NCBI GenBank assembly: GCA_031769625.1
Contig: JAUIMM010000200.1
Coordinates: 54,644,001-54,708,000, forward strand
Source: Taudactylus pleione
Taxonomy: Eukaryota > Chordata > Amphibia > Anura > Myobatrachidae
DNA length: 64,000 nucleotides
Reading direction: 5' to 3'
Shown: positions 1 through 11,530 of the stretch, one piece after another
Position numbering within the stretch: position 1 is the first letter of the stretch
How the letters are laid out: each line of letters begins with the position of its first letter
The notes under the pieces: generated by a model
Seen by the model: only the letters and a program-made list of their open reading frames with translations
Told to the model about the DNA's origin: nothing
Database searches by the model: none
Translations under genes and position numbers: made by a program

Positions 1-754
1 CTGTGTGTGGCTCTGTGCGGGCATGTTGTCACTTTGGGCTGGTGAGGCCTGGTGGTGCTTCTGTTCCACTCCGCCATGGGCGCCGCCATCTTGCCTCCAG
101 TCACGTGACCTAATTGCCCAATCCTGGTTTGTCACATGCTCTCTCTGGCCAGTCACGGCACAGCACTTGGTATTTAGGGAGGTTCAGAGCCTCACTTCAT
201 TGCCAGTGCAACGTGTTTCTCAGCATAGCTGAGAGAGAGTTCCCTGTGCTCATCATCTGTTCCTGTGTAACACTACCTGCCTGCCTGCTTGTCTTCTCCA
301 ACCCCACTGGACTACCCTGCATCCTCCATTGCCTTCCCCTTGCCTGAGAACCCGAGTCTGCTGTTCACCCTGCACCTTGCCTCCACTGACACTCTGCTGG
401 ATGATTTTTCCTCAGCCTGCATTCTTCATTTCAACCACTACACCTGACTTCCCCTGCCTGTCATTAACTGGACATTTCCCTATTAACCAGAACCTCACAC
501 TGCTGGACAAGTCTTTTTTCACCACCCTCACCAGACCCGGATACTGGACTGCTCCTATCTAAAACTACCTGGACTTTTACTCATTGCATTCACCTCAGTT
601 CCCATTTGCACTTTAGTGCCATCCCTGGACTTATTTTCTCCCATTGTTCATGTCTGCCAAACCACTTATTAAAAGTTCCACGTTTTGTTTTAAATCTGCT
701 TCTGTGTCTGCTCCTATCACCTCCCCAGGCCCACAACAAAACCAGGACATCACA
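1..754 (+). mobile_element. LTR-like sequence (probable solo or 3' LTR, left end outside window)
   Basis: Non-coding, pyrimidine-rich sequence with LTR-like organisation: a TATTTA box near 172, a long C/T-rich stretch, an ATTAAA polyadenylation-type signal near 668 followed by a T-rich stretch, and a terminal CA at 753-754. Retroviral RNase H coding sequence begins at 755 in an open frame, so 754/755 is a sharp junction. The simplest reading is that an unrelated LTR retrotransposon, now perhaps a solo LTR, landed inside the pol gene of the retrovirus to the right. The left end and target duplication lie outside the window, so neither LTR identity nor family can be confirmed. It does not resemble the candidate 3' LTR starting at 4013. 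Confidence 0.45.
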
Positions 755-1831
755 GGGGTAGTACATGATTTTGGTGCTCTATGGCGTCTAAGAAATTTTA
801 TGATAGCAGCAAGCACACCAGTTGAACACTCAAAACATATAAAAGGACTATTGATAGCTCTCCAAATGCCTAAGGCAGTGGCCGTCATTAAGTGTAAAGC
901 CCATACATGTGAAGAAGATCCCGTGTCACTGGGCAATAACAGGGCAGATGAAGCTGCTAAATGGGTAGCAGGTTTAAGAGTAAACATGCCAATTAAACAA
1001 ATGATGATGGTTTTCCAAATGATTGATATGCAGAAATTAATTGAGATGCAAAATTTGTGTTCCTTTCAGGAAAAGGCAGTCTGGAGATCCAAGGTATGTG
1101 GGCAAGAGTCCTCTGGACTCTGGAGAGATAAACAAGGTAAGCCGGTGGCACCCATGGCATATTACCCAAGCTTGGCTGAGGCAGCGCATGGTCTGACTCA
1201 CCTTGGAAAGCAAGGTATGTGCAAGTTGGTCAGGGCGTATTGGTGTGCACCAGGTTTCTCTTCCCAAGCTGAAAAGAGGGCAATGTCCTGTTTGACATGC
1301 TTGAGGAAGAACATTGGAAAAACAATACCAACTGAGCCATCCCACGTTCCTCCGACAGACGGACCTTTTCAGGTATTACAAATTGATTTAATCCAATTAC
1401 CACCCTGCAGGAATCTCAAGTATGTATTAGTTTGTACAGATGTATTTTCTAATTGGGTTGCGGTATATCCAGCTGCCACTAATACTGCTGTGTTTACTGC
1501 TAAAAAGATTGTTCAGGAGTAAACAGTTGAAGCAGCAACAGCAGAAACTGAAATTGTTGTCACATGATATGCCAGAAACAAACTGTCATGATGTTGAACC
1601 TGGAGAATTTGTTATGATCAGAAATTTCTTGCATTCAGGTTGTTTGACAGATCGGTGGGAGGGCCATATCAAGTGTTGCTGATGAGTACAACTTCCTTGA
1701 AAGTGGCAGAGAGAGATACCTGGGTCCATTCCAGTCACTGTAAGAAGGTCAACCAACCAGTGGAGAGACAAGGCGGAGTCGAGGCAGATAACGTAGACCT
1801 ATCAATTGCGAGTCTGTTCTGGGAGGGTTAA
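755..1831 (+). pseudogene. pol: Endogenous retrovirus pol remnant: RNase H end plus integrase, internally deleted
   Basis: This is the 3' part of a retroviral pol gene. The end of RNase H is at about 755-980; the run NNRADEAAK carries the last acidic residue typical of the domain. An integrase zinc-binding domain follows at about 1160-1320, with two His (HGLTHLGK) and a CLTC pair. The catalytic core starts at about 1370 and retains the first Asp (in LQIDLI). The open frame stops at 1520-1522, and the remaining core, including the other two catalytic acids, is missing. Sequence resumes at once with an integrase C-terminal domain (about 1590-1800: [11 protein letters not shown], then [10 protein letters not shown]), itself frameshifted near 1665. 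The gammaretrovirus/epsilonretrovirus type is inferred from the C-terminal domain. The integrase cannot be functional. Confidence 0.85.
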
Positions 1832-1884
1832 AAGTTGCAGTGAGACACCTGAGCTAAAGAAATTTGTAGATTACTGTCCCAGAA

Positions 1885-3691
1885 ATGGAGTGGTGTGCTG
1901 GGGTTATGTTTGTGTCTTCTTCCAGAGTTTTCATCATCCTAGTTTGTTTTGGGATTTCTGGTTTCTGTGACGGAGGACAGATGACAGAGAGGGGAGCTGA
2001 TGGTGATATTGATAGAGTGGAGTTGGGAGAAGGAGTGCTAAACCAATCGGGGAAGTATCTGACCAAACCCAGTACAGTAATTGTTAAGAGATCTGTTATT
2101 TTGGAAACTCGGAAACAGTGTGAAGGTCTATCGTCTGAGGATTATTGTATGTGTGAGTTTTGTGGGTCCCTAGTCGATGAGAGATGCATCCAATGGTGTC
2201 AGCCTAAGTATAGCCCGTATTGCGGTGGGTATCCTTTAGAGGATTATCATACCATGGTGGGCAAAGTTTTAAACCAAACTGACTGTTGGGTATGCTCTCA
2301 CATGCCTCAAGGACAACATAATGTAGGGTTAGTGCCATTCCCATTGAATGTCTCTGAGGTTTTAGAATTGCAAAGAGGGGATGCACTGGATGGAAAATTT
2401 CTTATGTCCAAACCACCTCATTTTAAACTCCACCAGTACCAATTAGATAGATCACTTTTATGTTTGAACATCACCAACCCCAACAAACTAGGAATTTGGG
2501 AGGTGACTGGGAATAACCAAACGGTGACCTTCTCACTAAGAGCTGATAATGAACCTATAAATGTTGAACTTGTACACACAATTAGAACAGGTGGAAGACA
2601 CTTCCGGTATAAATATACACTAAGTTCTACCAAGGAAATGGTTGGTAGGGTACCAGAAGGGTACTGTGCCAAGGTAATACAACCAGAAACTTGTATGAGT
2701 CAAATGGGAGAACCTGAAATAGGATCACTGGCTAGGGAAATGTGTTTGACGATAATGATGTTTACTATCCCTTATGTACTCCCTGATAATGTGTATTTTA
2801 TATGTGGAAGGAAAGCGTATGCGGCTCTCTCTGAGTTCAGAAGGTTTATGCTACCTAGGAAGAGTAGTAGTGCCAGAAGTTATGACCCTTACACATGGTA
2901 AAATGCTTGGTATCCATAAAAACACACCATCCCCATATCTTCATATGCACTATGAACACCGTCATAAGAGAAACATGATACCTGGTGATGTACATAAAGC
3001 CATACAATTGATTAGTGAAACAACTGGATTTCAAGTTTTAGTAGTATTGGATCCCACCAGGATTGCTCGGGGTACTCTAAATTTCAGGTATATTCAAGAC
3101 CTTGCTAAATTAATAGATAATATCACCGAGATTTATGATGACACGTTTAGGTATACAGGTAGGGAGTTACAAGATTATAAGAAAGAACTTCTGCAACATA
3201 GGCTAGTGTTAAATTATTTAACATCTGTGCCTGGGGGATACTGTGTGACTTTGGCCACCCAATTTGGTGTCAAGTGCTGCACGTATATTACAAATAGCAC
3301 TAGTGACCCCATGGAGGTGATAGACCGGAAGATGGATGAAATTCTGCAGTTGAAATGGGAATTTTGGATGAACCATAATGCTTCACTGATTGAAGTAGAG
3401 GAGAAGGTAGAAGAGTGCTTCACTTGGTTGAACCCTGTGAAATGGTTCTCCGGTCTAGGAGAATGGGTCCAAAAACTGGTTGCCACTGTGGGTAAGCTCC
3501 TGATCCTTATACTGATTGTCATCTTAGTAATTGGCTTATTTGTCAGGTGTGTTCCTAATGTATTGAAGTGTGGAAAGTGCACAAGGGCGAACCAAGAAAC
3601 CAAGATGATGGTGATGAGCAATGATATTATGAATACCAAGGTCAAGGAAGAACTGTATTACAACCCTGAACTAGAATGTACCATCAGATGA
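1885..3691 (+). pseudogene. env: Endogenous retrovirus env, nearly complete but frameshifted
   Basis: Envelope glycoprotein gene of the same provirus, 53 bp after the pol remnant. The first frame (1885-2901) opens with a hydrophobic signal peptide (about residues 11-27), contains many Cys and N-glycosylation sites, and has a CWVC motif near 2285 of the CXXC type that links surface and transmembrane subunits in gamma-type envelopes. The frame breaks near 2840 and continues in another frame to the stop at 3691. The second part has a basic HRHKR cleavage-like site near 2960, a Cys-rich loop ending in CC near 3270, a coiled-coil-like heptad region, a hydrophobic anchor (about 3490-3550) and a short cytoplasmic tail. 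The spacing before the CC pair is ten residues rather than the usual six. Apart from the frameshift, the frames are unusually well preserved. Confidence 0.85.
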
Positions 3692-4001
3692 TGTATAGAT
3701 TTAGCCATGCATGAAATGTATTATTAAATGTTATCTTAAACATCCTAAATAATGTAAGTCCTTATCCCCTTCAAGACTTCCTTTATAGGTTAGGTGCATC
3801 CCCACATCTTTTCCATGATCTTCCAAGATCCGCGGTGTGCGTATAAGGGTAGTTTTATGTCCATCCCAGAGACACATTATTGATGGTTTAATGACCACAT
3901 TGTGCCTTCCCATAATATAACATTAAATAATATGTCATAGTGTAAGAATTATTTTTTTTTTAAATTTAAGACCAGAGTGTGATAGCGTATTGTTTGCTAT
4001 C

Positions 4002-4012
4002 AAAGGGTGGAC
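4002..4012 (+). other. Polypurine tract-like plus-strand primer site
   Basis: A purine run (aaagggtgga) sits immediately before TGTCGAAG at 4013, about 310 bp after the env stop. This matches the expected polypurine tract next to the TG that opens a 3' LTR. It is short and not all-G, so the assignment rests mainly on position. Confidence 0.5.
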
Positions 4013-5530
4013 TGTCGAAGCCAGATGATTGGCTGAGACAAGATCTCAAGTTAATATCGGATGACGCCATCTTGCATCATCAGCATGAAACCATTGTGTG
4101 CGATGCTAACATGCTATTATTAGCATTGTGCGACTGCATTGCTACCGCATATTGTTAAAAGTCCTACCATACCCCATACGCACATTAAATCATACATATG
4201 ATATACAAGATGCACAGTGCACAGTTGCGCTGTTTATTAAAACACTCTGCACATAAAATGCACCACGCATATTAGCGACTACACGCAATATCCTTACACT
4301 TACACATACCAAAACTTATAAAAAGGTTTCCTAAGCATTAAGGTTAATATTAGAGGTTTTATACGTTATCAAGTCTATTGTGAAATACATATATTTGGTA
4401 TCTAAGGTTTAGTACATGATAAGCAGACCATGTTTGGTGCCATTCTAAACCACTATTTATTTGCAGACTTCTGGTTCCATCGGCAAGGAAATCGCAACAT
4501 GCGTTTGCAAGTTATGGATCATAGAGACATAGGCATTGAAATGTAGTCTGTAATGTAATGTTTATTAGCCAGTTTAGAATTGCTCTTCGGCAGGAAAATG
4601 CACACAAAGAGCTGTTGGAGGGCTGAACTATTACAATACAAACTGACCTATGAACTGTATCGTAACAGAAGAACCAGGAGGAAGAACCAATGGGATTATG
4701 CCAACTTGTTCTATTGTATTGCCAATCTCTGCAAGGGTACATATGCAAGCACTGTAGATCTGGTAGTTAGTCATCTTTCTTTCTGTTGGCGGAGGTTTCA
4801 TAGATGATGCCGGGAAATCTGGATCCAGAGTGCATGCGTATGCATCGACTGTACCTTGTATTTTGTATAACCTTTGCGCTGATTGTGTTATAGATCAAGG
4901 CATGTAACTATATGCTTTTATGTGAATAATATCTTTTTGTGCTTTGGAACCACAATCAAAGTCTGGAAAGCAATTATTTCTTGTGCGTACGCAACGCTAA
5001 ATAGCGACATTAGGGTATAAAGATTAATAGGAATTCATAGTCCATATACGGGGCCTTTAATAGGTATTAAATGTTGAGGTTTCTTATGTATTTTAGCCAC
5101 ATGTTAGTGAAAATGGTTGCATACACAGATGCTCAGCCACTGACTCAGGAGGCCATACTAGGATGGAGACTCTGCACCTGCTATAGGGCTGCTGCAAGTT
5201 TCGATGGTGCAACTGCTGGTGGCGTCTAAAGAGGCACCAAGCGATATTCCAGTGCCTACAGATGCCGACAATAGGCGTCTTGCACATTTGGATGCATGGA
5301 TGTACAAGGACTTTGCATAAAGTGTCAGACCACTACCATTAGACTCAGCCGCATCCGCGTCTCCACCCACCTCTGAATCAGCCTCTAAAAGAAAATAAAT
5401 AATTTATTTTCCCACCGGATCCTAATTCACAGTACCATATTATTAATTTGTGGTCCAATACTGTAATTAGACTTCCTGTGTCGTTGATCAATGGATTTAC
5501 ACAGATTGAGAATCCGGAGGGAATGATGTG
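4013..5530 (+). mobile_element. Start of the retroviral 3' LTR, then unassigned sequence
   Basis: The LTR is inferred to start with TG at 4013, directly after the polypurine tract. A TATAAAA-type box lies near 4317 and ATTAAA signals near 4183 and 4236. No 5' LTR is in the window for comparison, so the 3' end of the LTR cannot be placed; 400-800 bp would be ordinary. The rest up to 5530 holds no recognisable gene. AATAAA at 5394-5399 could belong to the LTR or to another repeat. Confidence 0.4.
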
Positions 5531-5534
5531 TGGT

Positions 5535-5715
5535 CAGGTGGGGCAGAGCCCTTCCTGTCATACTTAGGTATACTCCAGAGTTTTGACTTTAACATTTATA
5601 AGAAAAATGCAAAGAAAATATTATAAATATCTTCATTGTATTATTCTAGTCATTTCTATAGTCAAAACTCTGGAGTAAAAAGTATATGGCAGGTGAGGCA
5701 CTGCCTCCCCTCTCT
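5535..5715. mobile_element. Small palindromic element (MITE-like)
   Basis: Perfect 17-bp inverted repeats (actccagagttttgact at 5572-5588 and its complement at 5660-5676) flank about 70 bp of AT-rich loop. The complementarity continues imperfectly outward to about 5535 and 5715, through the segments around ggggcagagccc and ggcactgcctcccc. The whole could fold into a long hairpin, as expected of a miniature inverted-repeat transposable element. No target duplication was recognised, so the superfamily is open. Confidence 0.6.
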
Positions 5716-6214
5716 ACCTTTTCTGCACATCCCTGATCAAAACACACCAAATTTCCAGCACTATATACTGCTGCACCTTTGTATAATGCCCACATAAACC
5801 CTCGGGTTCATATATGTATCTGTAAATCTGGCTTTGATACTAGCCAGTGCCTCCCCAGCCATTTACCTCACTGCACGTCACTGGAGGACAAGACTTTAGG
5901 GTTATTTTATTTTCAGATGCCTGAAATATAAAGCTTTATAGTCAGCCTACATGGGGCAAAAATCTATTATGTGGGAATGAAAGATATTGTATATGTTTCT
6001 GGACTTTTTTTTTCAGATGCTCTAAGGGTCCATTAAAGGAATTTTCAGCTATTTCCTCAAACCTTTGTAAAGATGGGCAGAAGTTTTCACTCTTCTATTC
6101 AGCCAAGTTAGGGAACGCCATTGATCGGGACTTCAAGGAATCCAAAAACTCAGGAACCAAAAACAGGCTTCAAACGGGATAAAACAAAATTAAAAGCCTT
6201 CTCTTCATCTAACC

Positions 6215-6546
6215 CAGGGGTGGGGAACCATTTTTCTGCCGAGGGCCATTTTGATATATATAACATTCATGTGATGTCACACGGGGATGAAGCCACAATT
6301 GCCGGTGATTACAGCAATGACCGAAGCATCCTGAGGATGCTCCAGGGAGTTGTAAGAGCAGCGGTGTAACCATTTGAAGCGTCCTAAGGATGCTCCAGGT
6401 GGCACTAGTGCATAGATTCTGGCTGCAGGGTGCCATTCTAGGCAACCTGCTAGCCAGATGAAGCTAGCAGAAAAAAGCTCAGAAAGCCAGACCACATGAT
6501 TCCGCAAGCCTTATACGGTCCCCGGGCAGGAGTTTCCCCATCCCTG
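6215..6546. mobile_element. hAT-type MITE, 332 bp
   Basis: The ends are CAGGGGTGGGGAACC and its near complement AGTTTCCCCATCCCTG, the CAGGGG-type terminus of hAT elements. The flanks are atctaacc (6207-6214) and atataacc (6547-6554), an 8-bp target duplication with one mismatch, as expected for hAT. The interior has no transposase coding, so it is non-autonomous. The sequence from 5716 to 6206 holds no recognisable gene. Confidence 0.8.
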
Positions 6547-6636
6547 ATATAACCCAAGCAAAGTATGTGATGAGGAAGTGGCCACCAAGGATTCTGCCAC
6601 TTCTGCTACTGCAGTATGAATTCCCTTAACTGACTG

Positions 6637-6924
6637 TCTAATGCTGGGTACACACATTGACGACAGATCGGTCAGCAGACTGATCCGCCATCAAAAACCT
6701 GGACGGGCATTTAAATTGTTCCACCTAGTTATGATGTTAGTTTCAGAGGTCCTTGCAGTAAGTTTACCTGATATGTCAGTGAACAACATCGTTCACAGAC
6801 ATGTCGGGTGTACACACCCGCTGATGCATTCGTGATATATCGCTCATCGATAGAATGAGCGATATATCGCCTCACTCATCGATAGAATGAGCTATATATC
6901 GCCAAGTGTGTACCCAGCATTAGA
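6637..6924. mobile_element. MITE with 19-bp perfect inverted ends
   Basis: The left end tctaatgctgggtacacac (6637-6655) is perfectly complementary to the right end at 6906-6924. The interior contains further short palindromes around cgatatatcg and tcatcgatagaatga (about 6835-6900). There is no coding potential. The target duplication is unclear, so no superfamily is assigned. Confidence 0.75.
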
Positions 6925-9900
6925 CATAAATCCTTACTGGTGAAGAATCTGTTGAATCCTAGTAGCTATTATCTTAGATAAATAAATTGTCATCTTGGTT
7001 TAGCAACATTATGATAATTATATCAATTCTAGTTTATTAACTATCTGTTTTGGCAAGAAAAAAAAAAAAGAACATGAACAAGGTTTATAAACATCAGCTG
7101 TCATTATACCCAAATAAGCAGCATCAACTGAACCCAAAGGTGGGGTGGCGTTGCCGGTGGGGAGGAGATGATGGTATAAGTGACGGAGGAAAAACACATG
7201 AGGGAAGAGGGCCCTGCTCGTGAGAGCTCACATTAGCTACAAATCAGGTATTAGCTGATTGCATTATTTTATAATTGTATATACTGTAGAAGCCAATGCT
7301 GCTTATTCAAGTAAAAAAGATTGAATGTACTACATACCTATTTGTAAGGCTTTGTATAAAATAACATAAAATAATTTAAACTTTAGTAATAATTTAAATT
7401 TAACTAGTATCACAATTGGTGAGCTGCATATATACTGTAGCCCCAGATATGGGGCCTTGGAGCAGCTGTCCCCGCATCGGAGCAATGATGAATTGCTCCG
7501 GTGTCAGGTTTCCCCCGCTGCGAGTTGGAGTCTTAAGTATCCCTCGCAGCGAGATTACTTAATCATCGGGGCCATACGGCCTCCGATGATGAATAGGCCC
7601 CTATATTAGGTGGGATTTGCAACATCTAAGAATAATCCATTGCTTCACAAAGGGCTTTGTATCTGTAAATGTTCTTTTTTCTTTTTAGCTTGGTAGAATA
7701 TAAGATGAAGCATTGCCAAAATGAGGAGATAATGATGCACTCAATATACAAAGTTATATGCCGTTATACATTAATTCAGTCAACTGTGGGATTGTGCTTT
7801 ATATTTATTTTATACCCAGACTATCCCTGAGTCAGTACATAACTCAGTCAAAATAAAAAAAAGGGAAAGAAAAACAGTTGTAATCATAAAAGTAAAACAA
7901 ACAAGTATTGTACTGTGAGTGTCAGCACATACACTGTTGCACAGATACAGTATTGAGTTAATGGTTTGTGCTTTATCTGCACAGCTGCAGAAGACTGGTA
8001 ATAAGTTAATGCCCAGCCTGGGGGCAAGCTAAATAGGTTCAAGCATAGTAATTAACAAATCCCATTAACCTTTTTTGCCCTCTTGACTCCTTAGTTAATA
8101 ATATACAAACTTTCTATGGAATTTAGCAGTAGTGTTATATTTCTGCATACAGTGTAAATACTGTACATTTGTATACTCATGTTAAGTGATTGTGTCATAT
8201 TGGTTAGGTATTATTATCTTTTATTTATGTAGCATGCAATATATTATGCAGTACTTTACAGAGAATGTTAAGTCATCCACATCAGTACCATCAATTAGAA
8301 CTTAGAGGTATATTTATTAAGAGTCGTGTCTGTCTGAGATTTAAATACACTGTGCATCTATACAGTATAGCGCTACATGACTGACAGGGAGCCCTCAAGG
8401 TTTCCTGCACAATAGCCATGATTGGCTAAGAGTCTGGCTCCTCTTAGCCAATCAGCAGTCGGACTCTTAGGGCCCATCTTCCTTGTCAAAGTTACATGTG
8501 TTATATATATTTTTCATCATTAGGCAGTACATAGTGACCCCTACAAACTTTTGCTATGGGGCCTTCAAATGCTTAGTTACACTCCTGGTGGAGATAATAT
8601 TTATTCATGCACTTGCAGTTTTAGAGCACCTAACTGAAGAAGTTAAGTTACAGTTAGTAGCATTGCTGTATGTAATAACATTGGACTTACTTTTGGAATT
8701 TAAGGGAAGTACTGGTGAAGGTACTTTCATTGATGATGCTACCATCTATACACTGAGAAGATAACACAAGCTAGAAAAAAAGTTAGTTTTCTATATACAG
8801 TAAGGTGAGCTCAGGGAGGACAGAAACCTCCTGTGGAGCTGCTAAGTCACCAAATATTTTTTACTTGGTTAGTATTCAATAGTTTTAGTTTATTTTAGAG
8901 TGCAACTATGTTTGTGTTTCATAACCAAATGCACATTACAAGCAACGCATCTGATGCATACAGTAGATACATTTGCTGAAATGGGATCAATTTATTTACA
9001 AATTAGCCTTAAAGGAACCAGGGCTGAATTGTGACGCAAAGGCATTTGTTTGTTTCCTCTTTGGAATGCTGAAGAAATGCGTATACTGTACTGCTAGTTC
9101 TTGCAGAAAGTTTCATTTTCTTAAAAATCATGTTTTTTCTTGGGAAAATGCACCTTTACTTTCTTTGTTATTCTTGCCAAGGCTGATCACATTAGTGCAT
9201 AGTTTAGCATCTATATAAGGATCTTTGCAAAGGGGGGCAGCCAACGCCAGTCACGGACTTCTGTCTTAGTGCCTGATGCTTAGTCTGATACTTTAACTAT
9301 CAATGTACTAGGATTGGCTAGTAGGATCTCTGCTTATTCTACTCACCAAAGCTAATTATATTGGTTTTTAATAAATTTGTGATACTTTTTTCAAACTTGT
9401 TTCTGGCATTTTTATTTATTCTGTAACTCAAACTAGCAAAGGGTGCGTAATACTACCGGTGTCCTACCCAACTCATAAATCCTAGGATAGAAAGGTGGAA
9501 GGGCCATTTACTGATAAGCGCTGTATACATTCACTGCTGGTACACATATATTCTTACTAGATGTGTGCTTGTGATGTACTGGAACACTGGACCGTACAGA
9601 AGGTGGTGTTTATATGAATATAAAGAATTCACAGTTTAAGATTATTGGGTAAATGTAATAGTCTGTCAATTGCAGGCAGACATGAAATTGTGTTGATTTA
9701 GCCACTACAGTATATACTATTTTGATGCCACAGACATATTGATAAAAGTAGGTTTTTTGGGAAAATTATAATAACACAGATTCATTTTGAATATATTTTG
9801 GAATGCACATATACTTGTAAAGAGCCCCCCCCCCATCCCCCCCATTTTTCAAATAGGGATATAAGTTGAGTGCACCAATAAAGGGGACATTGCCTTATGG

Positions 9901-10046
9901 GGGACGACCAGGGAAGAGATAGGGGAGTAGGGGAGGCCAGGAGATGCTGGGGATAAAAGGTGAGGAAGCTACAAGTGAGAATTATAAGAAATTATAATAA
10001 ACAGGAAAATTTACAGGCCCAAACAGCGCCCCCTCCCCTGCAGAGT

Positions 10047-10083
<37 letters not shown>

Positions 10084-11530
10084 ATTTCCTTTTCTTTCTT
10101 TTTCTCCTCTTGCTCCAAGGAAGTACTAATAATAATGTAATATATAAAAGCTACTTTAAATAAAGAAGAAAAGTAAACTATGTACAAGAAGAGAGTTAGC
10201 ATGAAAATGTCATCTATAATTTGCACAAATCTTTTATAGAGTCTGCTCCCCAGTGGATGGATACAGCTACTTTTATTAGAGATCCAGATACTACTGTATG
10301 TACTGTATAGACAAAAGAAAACTGGCTCCTTGCAGATCGTGGCAAAGAGTAACTCTCAGTACAGGAGACTCCCAACCCATGTCTTTTGTCTTTAATTACT
10401 TTGTCCAGGAAATTTACTTTAAATAACTCAATTCATACATGGCTAAAATGTCCTCTTAAGATAATTCCTAATACAATATATTTAAAATTCTTATAGCAAC
10501 ATTATATAAATATAAAAAAAATCTAACTACACACATTAAAAATGCAAAAACAAAGCTAAACAAATGTTATTCTTTTTACACTGGGTATACATTAGCTCAA
10601 CGGCACTTTGGGAATTTAACGTGGCCTGGATACAAATTAGCACAACATTGTCCATAGCTACAATGGAGTTAGGTGAAGCCACTGCAACATACAGAGTCAC
10701 AATAATACAAGTGTTTTATGGCTCTGTATGTTTAAAAAAACGCTAGATATCAATAGCTGGAAATGATAATCCTTATGTGTTATTCATCAGATGACAAAGG
10801 GGCCACAATGGTGCGTGACTGTTGAAGTGTGTGTTAGGGCTTGTTATTTCCACCCCTAACACCGAGGGACACAAAATACACTTTGGGACTGTAATAACTG
10901 TACTAATTAATTACTGTTCTCTTCATTCTGATATCCTTACATCTGATATTGCGACAGCTGTCACCTTTCCATACAGTCTTATTAGATTTTTGCCTTGTAC
11001 CACTACAAACGAAGACAGAGGGTCCCAGCTGTTACGCAAAATGCATCCCAACTAGAGCTCAGTGTGAGCTACACATGTGATTTCCTTGTTTGACGTACGC
11101 CACCCAGGTACTATACCTGTATCACATACTGTAATGACAAATTATGTCAAGTAACCTTATTTACTTAACTAAAGTGTGTTATACTGTACAGTACAGTGTA
11201 TGTACAATTTAACCATTCAAGAATATCAAAGATAGTATACATCTCTAATCTCTATACATAGTCCCTGGTAGGTGTCTGTCTGTTTTTCGGGCTAAAACCA
11301 AGAACCTACTGTATACGGATTTTGATGCAGTTTTCACTATTCTATAGAGAATTTGTCAAGGAAGGTTTAGGTGTATGAAACATTAATGTATGACAAAAGG
11401 GAGCTGAGCAGTGACAATATATTGAAGCAAGTCATTGACCAAATGGACGTCCGGGTGCTTTCTTGGCTTATGCTGCCTAAACCGTTGAAGATATATCACA
11501 ACAATGGACTTTATTTTATACCATGTAGAG
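6925..11530. other. Non-coding interval, no gene recognised
   Basis: About 4.6 kb of AT-rich sequence in which open frames are short and lack recognisable domains. It contains homopolymer runs (A near 7060, C near 9827), a possible small element at about 7438-7610 with ggggcc-rich ends, and the phrase ggtatatttattaag near 8310, which resembles the end of the MITE at 51875. No exon with convincing splice signals was found by eye. Confidence 0.5.
10048..10078. repeat. (CT)n microsatellite
   Basis: About 15 uninterrupted CT units followed by a T-rich pyrimidine stretch to about 10110. Short frames across it, rich in Leu-Ser or Arg-Glu, are artefacts of the repeat. Confidence 0.95.
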
